From Fidelibacterota bacterium (GTDB lineage: Bacteria; Fidelibacterota; Marinisomatia; SCGC-AAA003-L08; D37C17), in contig PBEF01000011.1 in the NCBI GenBank assembly GCA_002717625.1, positions 1 to 64,000 on the forward strand: a DNA stretch of 64,000 nt, given 5' to 3'. The position numbers were made by a program, and so were the translations under genes. Position 1 is the first letter of the stretch, and each line of letters starts with the position of its first letter. Below the pieces are notes generated by a model. That model made no database searches. It had not been told where the DNA came from and worked only from the letters and a program-made list of their open reading frames with translations. Positions 26,960 to 37,027 of this stretch are shown here, one piece after another.

Positions 26960-29824
26960 CTAGATTCCAGTTCCAAGAATTGTATTAACAAGAGCAACAA
27001 TATCAATTACATTTAAGATTCCATCAGCATTAACATCATGAGAACATAATTGTTCATCTGTTATTTCTTCTCCTGATAAAATTGTATTAACAAGAGAAAT
27101 AATATCAATTACATTTATAACCCCATCCATGTTAACATCCATTTGTCCTCCACATTCACAGTCTTGTTCAACTGTGATTAAAAATGAATAATACAGAGGG
27201 TCGATCGAAGTATTAATATTTTCACTATTAGCTACGCAAGAAGGTAATTCTCCGCATAGCATATTACCGCCTGAGCCAAAATAGGGAAGAAAATTATAAT
27301 CAAGTCCATTCCAATTTAAATCTAGATTACAAATAGATTCAGGTAGCTCTGATAAATTATTATTAAATATCCATAAATAATTTATTAGACTAAACTCTCC
27401 AATACTTTCAGGAATTGACTCTAAGCTATTATATCCAAGATCTAACCAAATCATATTACTTAGATTTCCAATATTTTCAGGAAGGTGTGTTAATTGATTA
27501 AACGAAAGAACTAAATAAATTAAATTTGTAAGATTTGTTATACTATCAGGAAGAGATGTTAACTCATTGTAATTAAAATATAGTATAGCAATATTAGGTA
27601 AGTCCCCAATAGATTCAGGTAGGTTTGTTAAAGTAACATTCCCGCCATCGTAAAAATTTCCTATTGTTAATCTTGTTAGATGTCCGTTGAACCAATTTTG
27701 AGTTCCAATTTCAATCGGATTAATATCAAGGCTGTTAATTGTTATAATATCTTGTAATACAGATAAATCAATATTGCTGAAACATTGGCTTTGATCAAGC
27801 ACAATGGTAGAGCTTGGAAGATCATTTAGTTCAAAATAAGTAAAATTGTCTTCACATTGTCCTGTGGATGAACAATCGTTTTCATTGCATACGAATGTTC
27901 CATCATTACATTCAAATTCGGGACCAGAGCCTTCACACTCACCGCACTCATCTAACGCTGCATTACCACCACATTCACCAGAACAGTCTAGTATATTTCC
28001 ATCACAATCACATTCCCCTATATTAATATAAGTACAAGAATTATCCTCTTCTGTTGCTTGAGGATTATAGTTGCATGCCTCTATATCCATACATCCTTGT
28101 ATTTGATTTGATGATTCACCTATGTATACTGTAATTTCTTTAGATAAATCTTGTCTATGTATAGGAATAATTTCAATTTCAACTACATTGGTATTTATTG
28201 CAATAGGCATATTTAGATATGCAATTTGATTAGGCTCAAGGTGTATATTCTCATCGATTAATGGAATGTAGAAAGTTTCATCTCTTGAACCATTATTATG
28301 CAATTGTATAGCACAGGTATTATCTACAGTAATATTACCATTTTCTCCAATATACATATTTTCAACAATAACGCTAAAAGCTACAGGATGCAAGCCTGGT
28401 AATCTATTAGCTCGATATACAGCTCCATTTGGAAAAGATAAATTGTAATTTGCCTCCCAAATTATTTCATTGTTATCGGGATTTACTTCTATACTCGTTC
28501 CACCATCTCCAACGGTTGTAATTAAGTAATTGCCATTATTAAGTTTTTGTATATTTCCTGATGCAAATCCAAATAAAGACTCTGGTAAGTCATAATCCCA
28601 TACTATAGTAGCATCACATGAATTATCTGATTCATCAACTTGAATTTCAAGTCCTCTTGATGTAGGGTAGTCTGTATCATTAAGGGTCGTACTCAGATTT
28701 CCATTATCAAAAGTAATAAGATTTCCATTATCTAATTGCATTATACTATGTTGGAAAGAAAACCCTAATTCTTGCCCGCAATCAACATCTCCTGATGGCA
28801 TTGCAAGCCCCATATTCCATATAACGTCACCTGTAGTATAATCAATTTTTGTAATTCTTGATAAATGCCGTACTGAAAAATATATTGCATTTTCTTGCTC
28901 AGAAAACCAAAATGCATTAGCATGTGTCCAATCAAATCTTCCATCATTAAATGCAGCTGCCCATGTTCCAGCAATATAATCATAATCAAGTTGACTGTAA
29001 TAATCAAAAGTATTCCAACTCCATACTTCATTTCCATCAGCATCCCACTCGACAATTCTATCTCCAACCCATGGGAATTCTGAGGTAAATCCATCTACAG
29101 TATAGCCTAAAAATTGGAATAAAAGAGATAGGTTGTCAGGTAAATTTGTAGGGATAGGGCCAAGTCTTATATCTTCTACTATTGACATATAATTTCCATT
29201 TGGAAGCTGAATCATTTCATGGTGAGCAAAATGTTCGTTTGGTTCTTGAAATATTATAGTATTATCAATATTAAATTCAATAGCAGGAAGATTGTTCTGT
29301 AAGGTGTAATCATATTGTGCTCCAAATAATTGACCGTAATAATCAGTATTATAAAAAATTAAATTTTCATTTTGAGAATTCCAAATTTCATTTCCATCTT
29401 TATCTATAGCAGCGCTATAGTAATCTAAAAATGAGCTAAAGATTGTAATCTCATTTCCTGTATAAGAGCCTGTTACTGATACATTTGACCTTGAATCACT
29501 TATACTAAAAGATAAATATGTATTACCATCAGAGTCTTGCATAGAGCCCTGAGATCCATCTTCAAATATTGGTGTTACATACCATGAATATGATGTATTC
29601 CAATTAAAAAAAGTATTATTTATATAGATTAAAGATTCAACATTTTCATTTATATATTCTCCAGTTGATTCATCATAAATAGTTACTGTATAGTTTATAG
29701 CATCTGGCACCTGTTCCCATTCAAATTTAACATGTGTAGTATGTAGTGTTACTCCATTCTCAGGTGATAGTAAATCTGCAAATGACATTGATAATAATAA
29801 AATTGATATAAGATATTTTTTCAT
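26960..29824 (-). CDS. Multidomain secreted ASST-family protein with Cys-rich, leucine-rich-repeat and dockerin domains
   Basis: The track starts at a TTG (29842); the ATG at 29824, preceded by TTAGGA, gives the signal peptide 'MKKYLISILLLSMSFA'. Domain order along about 954 residues: an Fn3-like module ('VKFEWEQVPDAINYTVTIYD'), an ASST-like propeller ('EHFAHHEMIQLPNGNYMSIV', 'FSFQHSIMQLDNGNLITFDNG'), and a Cys-rich segment ('GCMDIEACNYNPQA', 'ECDCDGNILDCSGECGG'). About five leucine-rich repeats ('LPESIGDLPNIAILYFNYNEL') and two dockerin repeats ('VNMDGVINVIDIISLVNTIL' and a second copy) follow. Sulfate transfer is the family's activity but is not proven here. The C-terminal modules suggest attachment and protein binding at the cell surface. 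Confidence 0.8.
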   Translation of the reverse strand: MKKYLISILLLSMSFADLLSPENGVTLHTTHVKFEWEQVPDAINYTVTIYDESTGEYINENVESLIYINNTFFNWNTSYSWYVTPIFEDGSQGSMQDSDGNTYLSFSISDSRSNVSVTGSYTGNEITIFSSFLDYYSAAIDKDGNEIWNSQNENLIFYNTDYYGQLFGAQYDYTLQNNLPAIEFNIDNTIIFQEPNEHFAHHEMIQLPNGNYMSIVEDIRLGPIPTNLPDNLSLLFQFLGYTVDGFTSEFPWVGDRIVEWDADGNEVWSWNTFDYYSQLDYDYIAGTWAAAFNDGRFDWTHANAFWFSEQENAIYFSVRHLSRITKIDYTTGDVIWNMGLAMPSGDVDCGQELGFSFQHSIMQLDNGNLITFDNGNLSTTLNDTDYPTSRGLEIQVDESDNSCDATIVWDYDLPESLFGFASGNIQKLNNGNYLITTVGDGGTSIEVNPDNNEIIWEANYNLSFPNGAVYRANRLPGLHPVAFSVIVENMYIGENGNITVDNTCAIQLHNNGSRDETFYIPLIDENIHLEPNQIAYLNMPIAINTNVVEIEIIPIHRQDLSKEITVYIGESSNQIQGCMDIEACNYNPQATEEDNSCTYINIGECDCDGNILDCSGECGGNAALDECGECEGSGPEFECNDGTFVCNENDCSSTGQCEDNFTYFELNDLPSSTIVLDQSQCFSNIDLSVLQDIITINSLDINPIEIGTQNWFNGHLTRLTIGNFYDGGNVTLTNLPESIGDLPNIAILYFNYNELTSLPDSITNLTNLIYLVLSFNQLTHLPENIGNLSNMIWLDLGYNSLESIPESIGEFSLINYLWIFNNNLSELPESICNLDLNWNGLDYNFLPYFGSGGNMLCGELPSCVANSENINTSIDPLYYSFLITVEQDCECGGQMDVNMDGVINVIDIISLVNTILSGEEITDEQLCSHDVNADGILNVIDIVALVNTILGTGI

Positions 29825-29832
29825 AATAATTC

Positions 29833-30609
29833 CTAACTGCAATCTACTAAAAATTCAGGATTTAATAAATTAGCTTTATTATACATTAGTTCATTTTTAC
29901 TATTTAAATCATAAATATTTCCACCTGCATATTTAACTACAGCATGAGCTGCAGCAGTATCCCATTCCATAGTAGGGCCAAGACGCGGATAAATATGAGC
30001 TGAGCCATCTGCAACTAGACATATTTTAATAGAACTTCCCATTTTGACAAGTTCATGATTTGGATAGCCCTTTAAAAATACATTTAATTTTGGATTATTA
30101 GCATGAGATCTAGATGTTACAACTTTGACAGTATCATTTGGAATAATCACATTAATTTTATTAGCAGATTCATTTTTTGATATTTTATATGAACCTTGAT
30201 TAATTAATCCATACCATACAGTATTAAGAACAGGAGCATAAACAACCCCTAATATTGGAGTCCCTTGTGATATAAGGGCAATATTCACTGTGAATTCTCC
30301 ATTCTTTTTAATGAACTCTTTAGTCCCATCAAGAGGATCTATTAACCAAAACATATTCCATTTTTCTCGTTCATTATAGTCTATGCTTTTTCCCTCTTCA
30401 GATAAAATGGGAATATCAGGTGTAATTTTTTTAAGTGAATGTTCAATAACATCATTAGATGCTTTATCTGCAAGTGTAAGAGGTGTTTTATCATCTTTAT
30501 ACGTTACTCCTAAATCTTTATTTTGATAGATCTTTAATATTGCATTTCCAGCTTCTCTAGAAATAGCTAAAATATTATCACACAGTATTTTATAGTTTAA
30601 AGATTCCAT
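29833..30609 (-). CDS. cysQ: 3'(2'),5'-bisphosphate nucleotidase
   Basis: The 258-residue protein belongs to the inositol monophosphatase superfamily. Metal-binding motifs are 'LSEEGKSID', 'LIDPLDGTKEFI' and 'TMEWDTAAAHAVV'. The 'DGTKEFI' form is characteristic of CysQ. It hydrolyses PAP, the by-product of PAPS-using sulfotransferases, to AMP and phosphate. Its ATG overlaps the stop of sat-cysC by 1 base, a direct functional pairing: one gene makes PAPS and the other clears PAP. Confidence 0.93.
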   Translation of the reverse strand: MESLNYKILCDNILAISREAGNAILKIYQNKDLGVTYKDDKTPLTLADKASNDVIEHSLKKITPDIPILSEEGKSIDYNEREKWNMFWLIDPLDGTKEFIKKNGEFTVNIALISQGTPILGVVYAPVLNTVWYGLINQGSYKISKNESANKINVIIPNDTVKVVTSRSHANNPKLNVFLKGYPNHELVKMGSSIKICLVADGSAHIYPRLGPTMEWDTAAAHAVVKYAGGNIYDLNSKNELMYNKANLLNPEFLVDCS

Positions 30610-32249
30610 TATTTAACAAATCCTTTTTGTTCTAAATAAAGCATAACCTCCTGCACAGCTTGTTCAGGAGAAATATCTGTAGTATCAATATTTATCTCTG
30701 ATGTTCTAGGTTCTTCAAAAGGGTCATCTATTCCTGTGAATCCTTTTAGAACTCCAGCTCTTGCTTTAGCATATAAACCTTTAACATCTCGCCTTTCACA
30801 CTCGGATAAAGGTGTTGAAACATAAACTTGGATATATGTTCCACATTGATTAATTAAAGCCCTATTAAATTGTCTTGAATCTTGAAATGGAGCAATTGGT
30901 GCACAAATAGCAATCCCCCCGTTCTTTGTGATTTCGCTTGCTACATAACCTATTCTTTTAACATTAATTTCTCTATGTTCTTTAGAAAAACCAAGTTCAC
31001 TAGATAAATGTGTCCTTACAATGTCTCCATCAAGTAAAGTAACTCTTCTATTTCCATGTTCAAGTAGTTTCACTAAAAGTCCATTAGCAATTGTTGATTT
31101 TCCAGATCCTGATAAACCAGAGAAAAATACTGTAAAGCCTTGTTTGTTTATTGGTGGATATACTTTGTGTAGTTCATCTACAATATCAGGGTAAGAAAAC
31201 CATTCAGGGATTTCTTGATTGTTCTCTAATCGATGTCTAAGATCAGATCCTGATATAAATAGTGTTTTATATTCTTTTGGAACCTTGTCAATCTCCATAT
31301 AGTCATCGATATCTTGTACATAAACCATCATTTTGAATGGAACCATTTTAATACCTATATCTTTTTCATGTTTTGCTACAAGTTCTTGAGCCTCATATGG
31401 ATCATAATAAGGATTACCATCTTTATCAGATCCTGGTCCTGCATGATCTCTCCCAATGATTATATGAGTACATCCATAATTTTTTCTTATAAGTGCATGC
31501 CAGAGTGCTTCCCTTGGACCGGCCATTCTCATTGCAAGTGGTAGTAAACTAAGCATTGTAGTTCCCTCTGGAAAATATTTTAAAATTTTCTGATAACATC
31601 TAACTCTTGTATAATGGTCAATATCTCCTGGTTTAGTAGGTCCTACAACAGGATGTAATAATAAATTTGCGCCATTTTCTTTTGCTGCTCTAAAAGAAAT
31701 TTCTTTATGGGCACGATGCATTGGATTTCTAGTTTGAAATGCAACGACTTTGTCCCAACCCATTTTTTTAAACTGAGTTTTTAATTCTTCAGGAGTATGA
31801 CGTAAAAGTTGATAATCATAATGCTTAGGAAGTTCAGATAATTCTAATTGCCCTCCTATATAATAGTCTTGAATGTGATTGTATAGGTAGTTAACACCAG
31901 GATGATTCTCATCTGTTGTTTTATATATCGATTTGGCTTCTTTTGTTTTATCAGGCTTCCAAATATCTGTAATATTTAAAATAGCAACTAGAAACCCTTC
32001 ATGGTCTCTTAGTGCAATCCTAGAACCAGATTTCAAATCATTATTCTCTTTAGTTTCTTTGTTTATATCAAGTATAATTGGAATGGGCCATAATTCACCA
32101 TTTGATAAACACATATTATCTAGAACAGAATCATAATCTTTTTTTGTCATGAATCCATCTAGGGGATTAAATGCTCCATTTAAAAGAAGTTCTAAATCAC
32201 AAATTTGTCTTTCATTTAAAACAAAATTATATAAATTTACATCTGACAT
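30609..32249 (-). CDS. Bifunctional sulfate adenylyltransferase / adenylylsulfate kinase
   Basis: This 546-residue fusion (Sat-CysC) has two parts. Residues 1 to ~355 are ATP sulfurylase with 'FQTRNPMHRAHKEI' and 'IIGRDHAGPGSD'. Residues ~365-546 are APS kinase with the P-loop 'GLSGSGKSTIANGL', 'DGDIVRTHLSSELGFS' and 'YAKARAGVLKGFTGIDDPFE'. It makes APS from sulfate and ATP and phosphorylates it to PAPS. No cysH, cysI or cysJ reductase is nearby, so in this neighbourhood PAPS seems meant for sulfate transfer as much as assimilation. The order sulfurylase-then-kinase matches the bacterial fusion type found in, for example, Aquifex-like enzymes. Confidence 0.93.
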   Translation of the reverse strand: MSDVNLYNFVLNERQICDLELLLNGAFNPLDGFMTKKDYDSVLDNMCLSNGELWPIPIILDINKETKENNDLKSGSRIALRDHEGFLVAILNITDIWKPDKTKEAKSIYKTTDENHPGVNYLYNHIQDYYIGGQLELSELPKHYDYQLLRHTPEELKTQFKKMGWDKVVAFQTRNPMHRAHKEISFRAAKENGANLLLHPVVGPTKPGDIDHYTRVRCYQKILKYFPEGTTMLSLLPLAMRMAGPREALWHALIRKNYGCTHIIIGRDHAGPGSDKDGNPYYDPYEAQELVAKHEKDIGIKMVPFKMMVYVQDIDDYMEIDKVPKEYKTLFISGSDLRHRLENNQEIPEWFSYPDIVDELHKVYPPINKQGFTVFFSGLSGSGKSTIANGLLVKLLEHGNRRVTLLDGDIVRTHLSSELGFSKEHREINVKRIGYVASEITKNGGIAICAPIAPFQDSRQFNRALINQCGTYIQVYVSTPLSECERRDVKGLYAKARAGVLKGFTGIDDPFEEPRTSEINIDTTDISPEQAVQEVMLYLEQKGFVK

Positions 32250-32341
32250 TTCTTAACCTTTATTCAAATCTGAATTTGCTTGTTTTTTTTAATAATCAAA
32301 ACAAATATAAGTTATCATATTGTAACGGTGTAAATTTAAGC

Positions 32342-33517
32342 ATGAAAAAAACTATATTAATAGTTATTATAAATTTTATTAGTGCACAATTATATCTAGA
32401 ATTATTAGGACAAGATTTTGATAAACCTATATATGTTACCACAAGTCCTATTAATTCAAATGTTTTTTATATCGTTGAACAAGATGGATATATATGGATA
32501 GTTGATGATGGTAAAGAACTCAGCACCCCTTTTTTAGATATTACGGATAGGGTACATAAGCCATTATTCCCTGCTGATGAGATGGGATTATTGGGATTTG
32601 CTTTTGATCCAAATTTTACTGATAACGGTTTTATATACATTAATTATAATGATAAAGATGACAATACTATTATATCTCGATTTAAGGCTGAAAGTAATAA
32701 AGTTGATATTAATACAGAACAGTATATTCTAAGATTTAAACAACCCTATTCAAATCATAATGGAGGACATATTGCCTTTGACTCTGAAGGTTATTTTTAT
32801 ATTTCAGTAGGTGATGGAGGTTCTGCCGGAGATCCTGATAATAGAGCTCAGGATTTAACGAATTTATTTGGTTCAATTTTAAGAATAAAATTAAATGATG
32901 ATGGTTCTTATTCTATTCCTAAGGATAATCCTTTTTTGAAAGATAATTATATGAAAGAAATATGGTTGTATGGCTTGAGAAATGTATGGAGATTTTCATT
33001 TGATAGATTAAATAATGATATGTATTTGGGAGATGTTGGCCAAAATGCATGGGAAGAAATTAATTATATTTCTCATGATTCTAAAGGAGGCCTTAATTTC
33101 GGATGGAATATAATGGAAGCTTCTAGTGTTTTTTTAAGAGATTATAACGATTCTACCCTTCATCATTATCAATTACCTGTATTTGAATATCCTAATGATG
33201 CTAAATATGTTAGAACTATATTAGGTATTAAACAGAAAGATGTTCATGGCTGCTCTGTTACTGGAGGCTATGTTTATAGAGGATCTAGAATTCCTGAGTT
33301 ATATGGTCGTTATTTTTTTGGAGATTATTGTACTGGAAAAATTTGGAGTTTTTATCTTAATGATGGAAAAGCTATAGATTTTAGAAATCATACTAATGAA
33401 CTTTTAGGTAGTATTAATAAAAATAAATTTTATTTATCTTCATTTGGAGAATCAGAAAATGGAGAACTATTGTTAGTAGATTATAGTGGTAGTATTTATA
33501 GAATATCTAAAAAATAA
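32342..33517 (+). CDS. Secreted glucose/sorbosone dehydrogenase-family protein (PQQ-dependent type)
   Basis: The track start at 32171 runs back through the 5' end of sat-cysC. The ATG at 32342 gives signal peptide 'MKKTILIVIINFISAQ' and is preferred, leaving 391 residues. The family motifs are clear: 'DEMGLLGFAFDPNF', 'HNGGHIAFDSEGYFYISVGDGG', 'EIWLYGLRNVWRFSFD', 'LNFGWNIMEA'. This six-bladed propeller family includes PQQ-dependent soluble glucose dehydrogenase and aldose dehydrogenases acting in the periplasm. Whether this member binds PQQ or oxidises a sugar is unproven. It is divergent from sat-cysC with about 90 bases between starts. Confidence 0.85.
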   Translation: MKKTILIVIINFISAQLYLELLGQDFDKPIYVTTSPINSNVFYIVEQDGYIWIVDDGKELSTPFLDITDRVHKPLFPADEMGLLGFAFDPNFTDNGFIYINYNDKDDNTIISRFKAESNKVDINTEQYILRFKQPYSNHNGGHIAFDSEGYFYISVGDGGSAGDPDNRAQDLTNLFGSILRIKLNDDGSYSIPKDNPFLKDNYMKEIWLYGLRNVWRFSFDRLNNDMYLGDVGQNAWEEINYISHDSKGGLNFGWNIMEASSVFLRDYNDSTLHHYQLPVFEYPNDAKYVRTILGIKQKDVHGCSVTGGYVYRGSRIPELYGRYFFGDYCTGKIWSFYLNDGKAIDFRNHTNELLGSINKNKFYLSSFGESENGELLLVDYSGSIYRISKK

Positions 33518-33531
33518 TTTAAGGTTTTATT

Positions 33532-34962
33532 ATGCATAATATAAAAACAAAAATTGTAGCAACAGTTGGTCCAGCAACATCTAATAAATCAATGATATCT
33601 AAATTGATAGATTCAGGTGTGAACGTTATGCGTATTAATATGTCTCATTTTAGTACAATTAATAGTTTTGAAACTATCGTTAGTATTATTAGAAATGAAT
33701 CTTCAGTTCAAAATAAACATGTAGGTATTCTGATGGATTTAGCAGGTCCTAAGATTAGGCTTGATTTAAAGCATCTAGATGGTAAATCAATTCAAATAAA
33801 AAAGAATAGACAATATACTTTAGGTTATTCTGATGATAATGATTTGAAGATAAATTCAAATATAAAGTTTGGGTTAATTGATTCTAAAAATTCATTTGTT
33901 AAAATTGATGATGGAAAAGTTATATTTAAAATAATTGATAAAAATAATAATAATTTAGTTATTGAAGCAGAAAATGATGGAATTGTTTTAAATAGAAAAG
34001 GAGTCAATTTCCCTGGAGTTAGTTTAGATATTGATCCTTTAACAGAGAAAGATATTGAGCATATTGTTTTGGGAATCAAAAATAATATTGATTGGCTTGC
34101 TTTATCTTTTGTTAGAGAAAGTAATGATATAGACCCTATACTTAAAATCTATAAAAAAGAAAAATATACAATTCCTATTATAGCTAAAATTGAGAAACCT
34201 GAAGCTATAGATAATTTAGATTCTATTATAGATATATTTGATGGAATCTTGATAGCTAGGGGAGATTTAGGCGTTGAAGTAAGCTTATCTAAATTACCGG
34301 GATTACAAAAATTGGTGATAGAAAAATGTAGAAAATTTAAGAAGCCTGTAATTGTAGCTACTCAGATGTTAGAATCTATGGTAGAAAACCCAAGCCCTAC
34401 AAGAGCTGAGGTAAATGATGTTGCAAATGCTGTTTATGAGAATACTGATGCTGTTATGTTGTCAGGAGAAACAGCTGTTGGAAAGTATCCCATTGAAGCA
34501 GTAGAAATAATGCGTGATATTTTAATGAATACTGAAAATGAAATGATGGAAAATAATACTGAAAATACAATATCTTTTGATGCAGATAAAGATATGAGAT
34601 CAGCTATAGGTGAATCTGTTAAATTAATATCACAGCATTTAAATATAGATGCAATTGTAGTTATGACTGAATCAGGTAGTACTGGTATTATTGTATCACA
34701 CTACAGGCCTAGTAGTGCTTTATTTGCACTTACTCCTAATAAAAATATTTGTAATAGATTATCTTTAGTTTGGGGTATTTCATCCATTTTGATTCCTGAA
34801 TATGAATCAACAGATCAAATGATAGAAGAAGCACAAAAAATATTAGTAGATAATAAGCTGCTAAATTATGGTGATACTTTTGTTTTAACAGCAGGGGTTC
34901 CTGTTGGAATTATAGGTAGCACTAATATGTTAAAAATTCACAAGGTCCAAAAGGACAATTAA
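33532..34962 (+). CDS. pyk: Pyruvate kinase
   Basis: The 476-residue length is typical. Motifs are 'KIVATVGPATS', 'VMRINMSHF', 'LMDLAGPKIR', the catalytic 'IIAKIEKPEAIDNLD', 'ILIARGDLGVE' and 'VATQMLESM'. It converts phosphoenolpyruvate and ADP to pyruvate and ATP. The C-terminal domain is present ('IDAIVVMTESGSTG'). It lies 14 bases after the sugar dehydrogenase and overlaps ilvE tail-to-tail by 4 bases. Confidence 0.96.
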   Translation: MHNIKTKIVATVGPATSNKSMISKLIDSGVNVMRINMSHFSTINSFETIVSIIRNESSVQNKHVGILMDLAGPKIRLDLKHLDGKSIQIKKNRQYTLGYSDDNDLKINSNIKFGLIDSKNSFVKIDDGKVIFKIIDKNNNNLVIEAENDGIVLNRKGVNFPGVSLDIDPLTEKDIEHIVLGIKNNIDWLALSFVRESNDIDPILKIYKKEKYTIPIIAKIEKPEAIDNLDSIIDIFDGILIARGDLGVEVSLSKLPGLQKLVIEKCRKFKKPVIVATQMLESMVENPSPTRAEVNDVANAVYENTDAVMLSGETAVGKYPIEAVEIMRDILMNTENEMMENNTENTISFDADKDMRSAIGESVKLISQHLNIDAIVVMTESGSTGIIVSHYRPSSALFALTPNKNICNRLSLVWGISSILIPEYESTDQMIEEAQKILVDNKLLNYGDTFVLTAGVPVGIIGSTNMLKIHKVQKDN

Positions 34963-35876
34963 ACATAGGTTAACCAAGAATCATATTGATTATTTTTTCC
35001 TCTAACTATATTGTAGTATAGTTCTTGTATTTTTAATGTTAATTCTCCTGCTCTTCCTCCGGAGAATTCATGGTTGTCAATTTTCCTGATAGGTGTTATT
35101 TCTGATGCGCTACCTGTAAAGAATGCTTCATCTGCATTGTACAAGTCTTCTTGAGTAATATCTTCTATTTTATATTCCATTCCAAGATCTTTAATTAATG
35201 TTAATACGGTTTCTCTTGTGATTCCCATAAGAATATTTGCATTCTTATCATTGGTATGAAAAATTCCATCTTTAATAATAAAGAAATTTTGGCCAGAACC
35301 TTCAGCTATAGTTTCATCTAAATTTAAAAGTAAAGCTTCATCAAATCCTCTGCTTTTAGCATCTTGTACTGCTAGTAATGAATTAAGATAAGTTCCAGAT
35401 GATTTGGTGCTTGCTGGAAATGATTTTGATTGATATTTTTTCCATGGACTAATTGTTATATGTGCTCCCCTTTTAAGAGCATCTTTACCAACGTATGCAC
35501 CCCAGTCTAATGTTCCAATTGCTACATCTACAGGACAATTTTTTGGATGTACTCCTAATGTATCATATCCATAGTATGCAATTGGTCTTATGTATGAATT
35601 TTTCAAATTATTAGCTTTGATTAATTCTTTAGTTCCACTGCATAATTCTTGCACAGAATATGGTATTTTCATATTGTAATTGTTACCAGAATTAATCAAT
35701 CTTTCCATATGCTCTTTTAAGCGGAATATAGCAGGTCCTTTAGGAGTATCGTAGCACTTTATACCTTCAAAAACTCCTGTTCCATAATGAATGCAATGTG
35801 ATAATATATGAATTTGTCCTTTTTCAAATGGAACAACTTCACCATTAAACCATATGTTTTTTGAATAATTTGACAT
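34959..35876 (-). CDS. ilvE: Branched-chain amino acid aminotransferase
   Basis: This is a 305-residue class IV PLP enzyme. 'WFNGEVVPF', 'HYGTGVFEGIKCYDT', 'STKSSGTYLNSLLAVQDA' with the PLP lysine, 'EGSGQNFFII' and 'FFTGSASEITPI' identify IlvE. It transfers the amino group between glutamate and branched-chain 2-oxo acids. It stands alone on the reverse strand, facing the aldolase gene across a 116-base divergent gap with no promoter I can assign with confidence. Confidence 0.94.
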   Translation of the reverse strand: MSNYSKNIWFNGEVVPFEKGQIHILSHCIHYGTGVFEGIKCYDTPKGPAIFRLKEHMERLINSGNNYNMKIPYSVQELCSGTKELIKANNLKNSYIRPIAYYGYDTLGVHPKNCPVDVAIGTLDWGAYVGKDALKRGAHITISPWKKYQSKSFPASTKSSGTYLNSLLAVQDAKSRGFDEALLLNLDETIAEGSGQNFFIIKDGIFHTNDKNANILMGITRETVLTLIKDLGMEYKIEDITQEDLYNADEAFFTGSASEITPIRKIDNHEFSGGRAGELTLKIQELYYNIVRGKNNQYDSWLTYV

Positions 35877-35992
35877 AAAAATAGTGTTTTAATTTAAGTT
35901 TATTTTGTTGCAATTAAAAATATTAATTAGAAATAAAAATATATAAAATGATTAAATTAAACTGATTTTAAGTAAAGAATTAATAAGGAAAT

Positions 35993-37015
35993 TTGAATAT
36001 GGAAGCATTGAATATTATTGCAAATAAAATGGTTGCTAAAGGTAAAGGTATTTTGGCTGCGGATGAAAGTACTCCAACGTGCTCAAAAAGGTTTGAATCT
36101 ATAGGTGTTGAATCAACATATGAAAATAGAAATGAATATAGAGATATGTTGTTAACTACAGAAGGTTTAAATGAGTATATAAGTGGGGTTATTATGTTTG
36201 ATGAAACTCTTAGACAATCAACTACTTGTAAAGATAAGATTCCCTTTACAGATTATTTAGATTCAAAAGGAATTTTACCAGGTATAAAAGTTGATACTGG
36301 AGCTAAGGAGTTTGCCGGTTTTACTAATGAAAAGATAACTGAAGGTCTTGATGGTTTAAGAGACAGATTGAAAGAATATTATAAATTAGGGGCAAGATTT
36401 GCAAAATGGAGAGCAGTTATTACTATCGGTGATATGATTCCTTCAGATGCATGTATCTATTCTAATGCACATGGCTTAGCTCGTTATGCTTCATTATGTC
36501 AGGAAAATGGTTTAGTCCCAATTGTAGAACCTGAAATTTTAATGAATGGTTCTCATACAATAGAAGATTGTTATGAGGTATCACAAAGAACTTTGAATGT
36601 TGTTTTTGAGCAACTTATTATGCATCATGTTTTATTAGATGGGATTGTTTTGAAACCTAATATGATAATATCTGGTTTAGACTGTAATGAGCAGGCTAGT
36701 GTTGAAAAAGTATCAGAATTAACATTTAAATGTTTGAAAGATAATGTTCCTTCTGATGTTCCTGGTATTGCTTTTTTATCTGGAGGTCAAAGCAGCGATT
36801 TAGCAACAGCTCATTTAAATACTATGAATGAAAAATATATTGATAATATGCCTTGGAACTTAACTTTTTCTTATGGAAGGGCTTTACAAGAGGATGCATT
36901 AAAAGCATGGGCTGGTTCTAATAGACTAGATGCACAAAAAGCATTAATGTTTAGATCTCGTTCAAATAGTTTAGCAACCAAGGGGATGGCTGCTGATATG
37001 ATGCAGAATTTATAA
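35993..37015 (+). CDS. Class I fructose-bisphosphate aldolase
   Basis: The 340-residue protein has the class I (eukaryote-like) signature: 'GKGILAADESTPTCSKRF', 'IMFDETLRQST', the Schiff-base lysine in 'GIVLKPNMI', and 'FLSGGQSS'. It cleaves fructose 1,6-bisphosphate to dihydroxyacetone phosphate and glyceraldehyde 3-phosphate without a metal. The AAGGAAA ribosome site just upstream supports the start. It leads a run with thrB, thrC and a cystathionine synthase/lyase gene. Confidence 0.95.
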   Translation: MNMEALNIIANKMVAKGKGILAADESTPTCSKRFESIGVESTYENRNEYRDMLLTTEGLNEYISGVIMFDETLRQSTTCKDKIPFTDYLDSKGILPGIKVDTGAKEFAGFTNEKITEGLDGLRDRLKEYYKLGARFAKWRAVITIGDMIPSDACIYSNAHGLARYASLCQENGLVPIVEPEILMNGSHTIEDCYEVSQRTLNVVFEQLIMHHVLLDGIVLKPNMIISGLDCNEQASVEKVSELTFKCLKDNVPSDVPGIAFLSGGQSSDLATAHLNTMNEKYIDNMPWNLTFSYGRALQEDALKAWAGSNRLDAQKALMFRSRSNSLATKGMAADMMQNL

Positions 37016-37027
37016 AATATAATTTTT

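Noticed and set aside
32171-32341. ORF-track N-terminal extension of the sugar dehydrogenase
   Set aside because: It overlaps the 5' end of divergent sat-cysC and precedes an evident signal peptide that starts at 32342.
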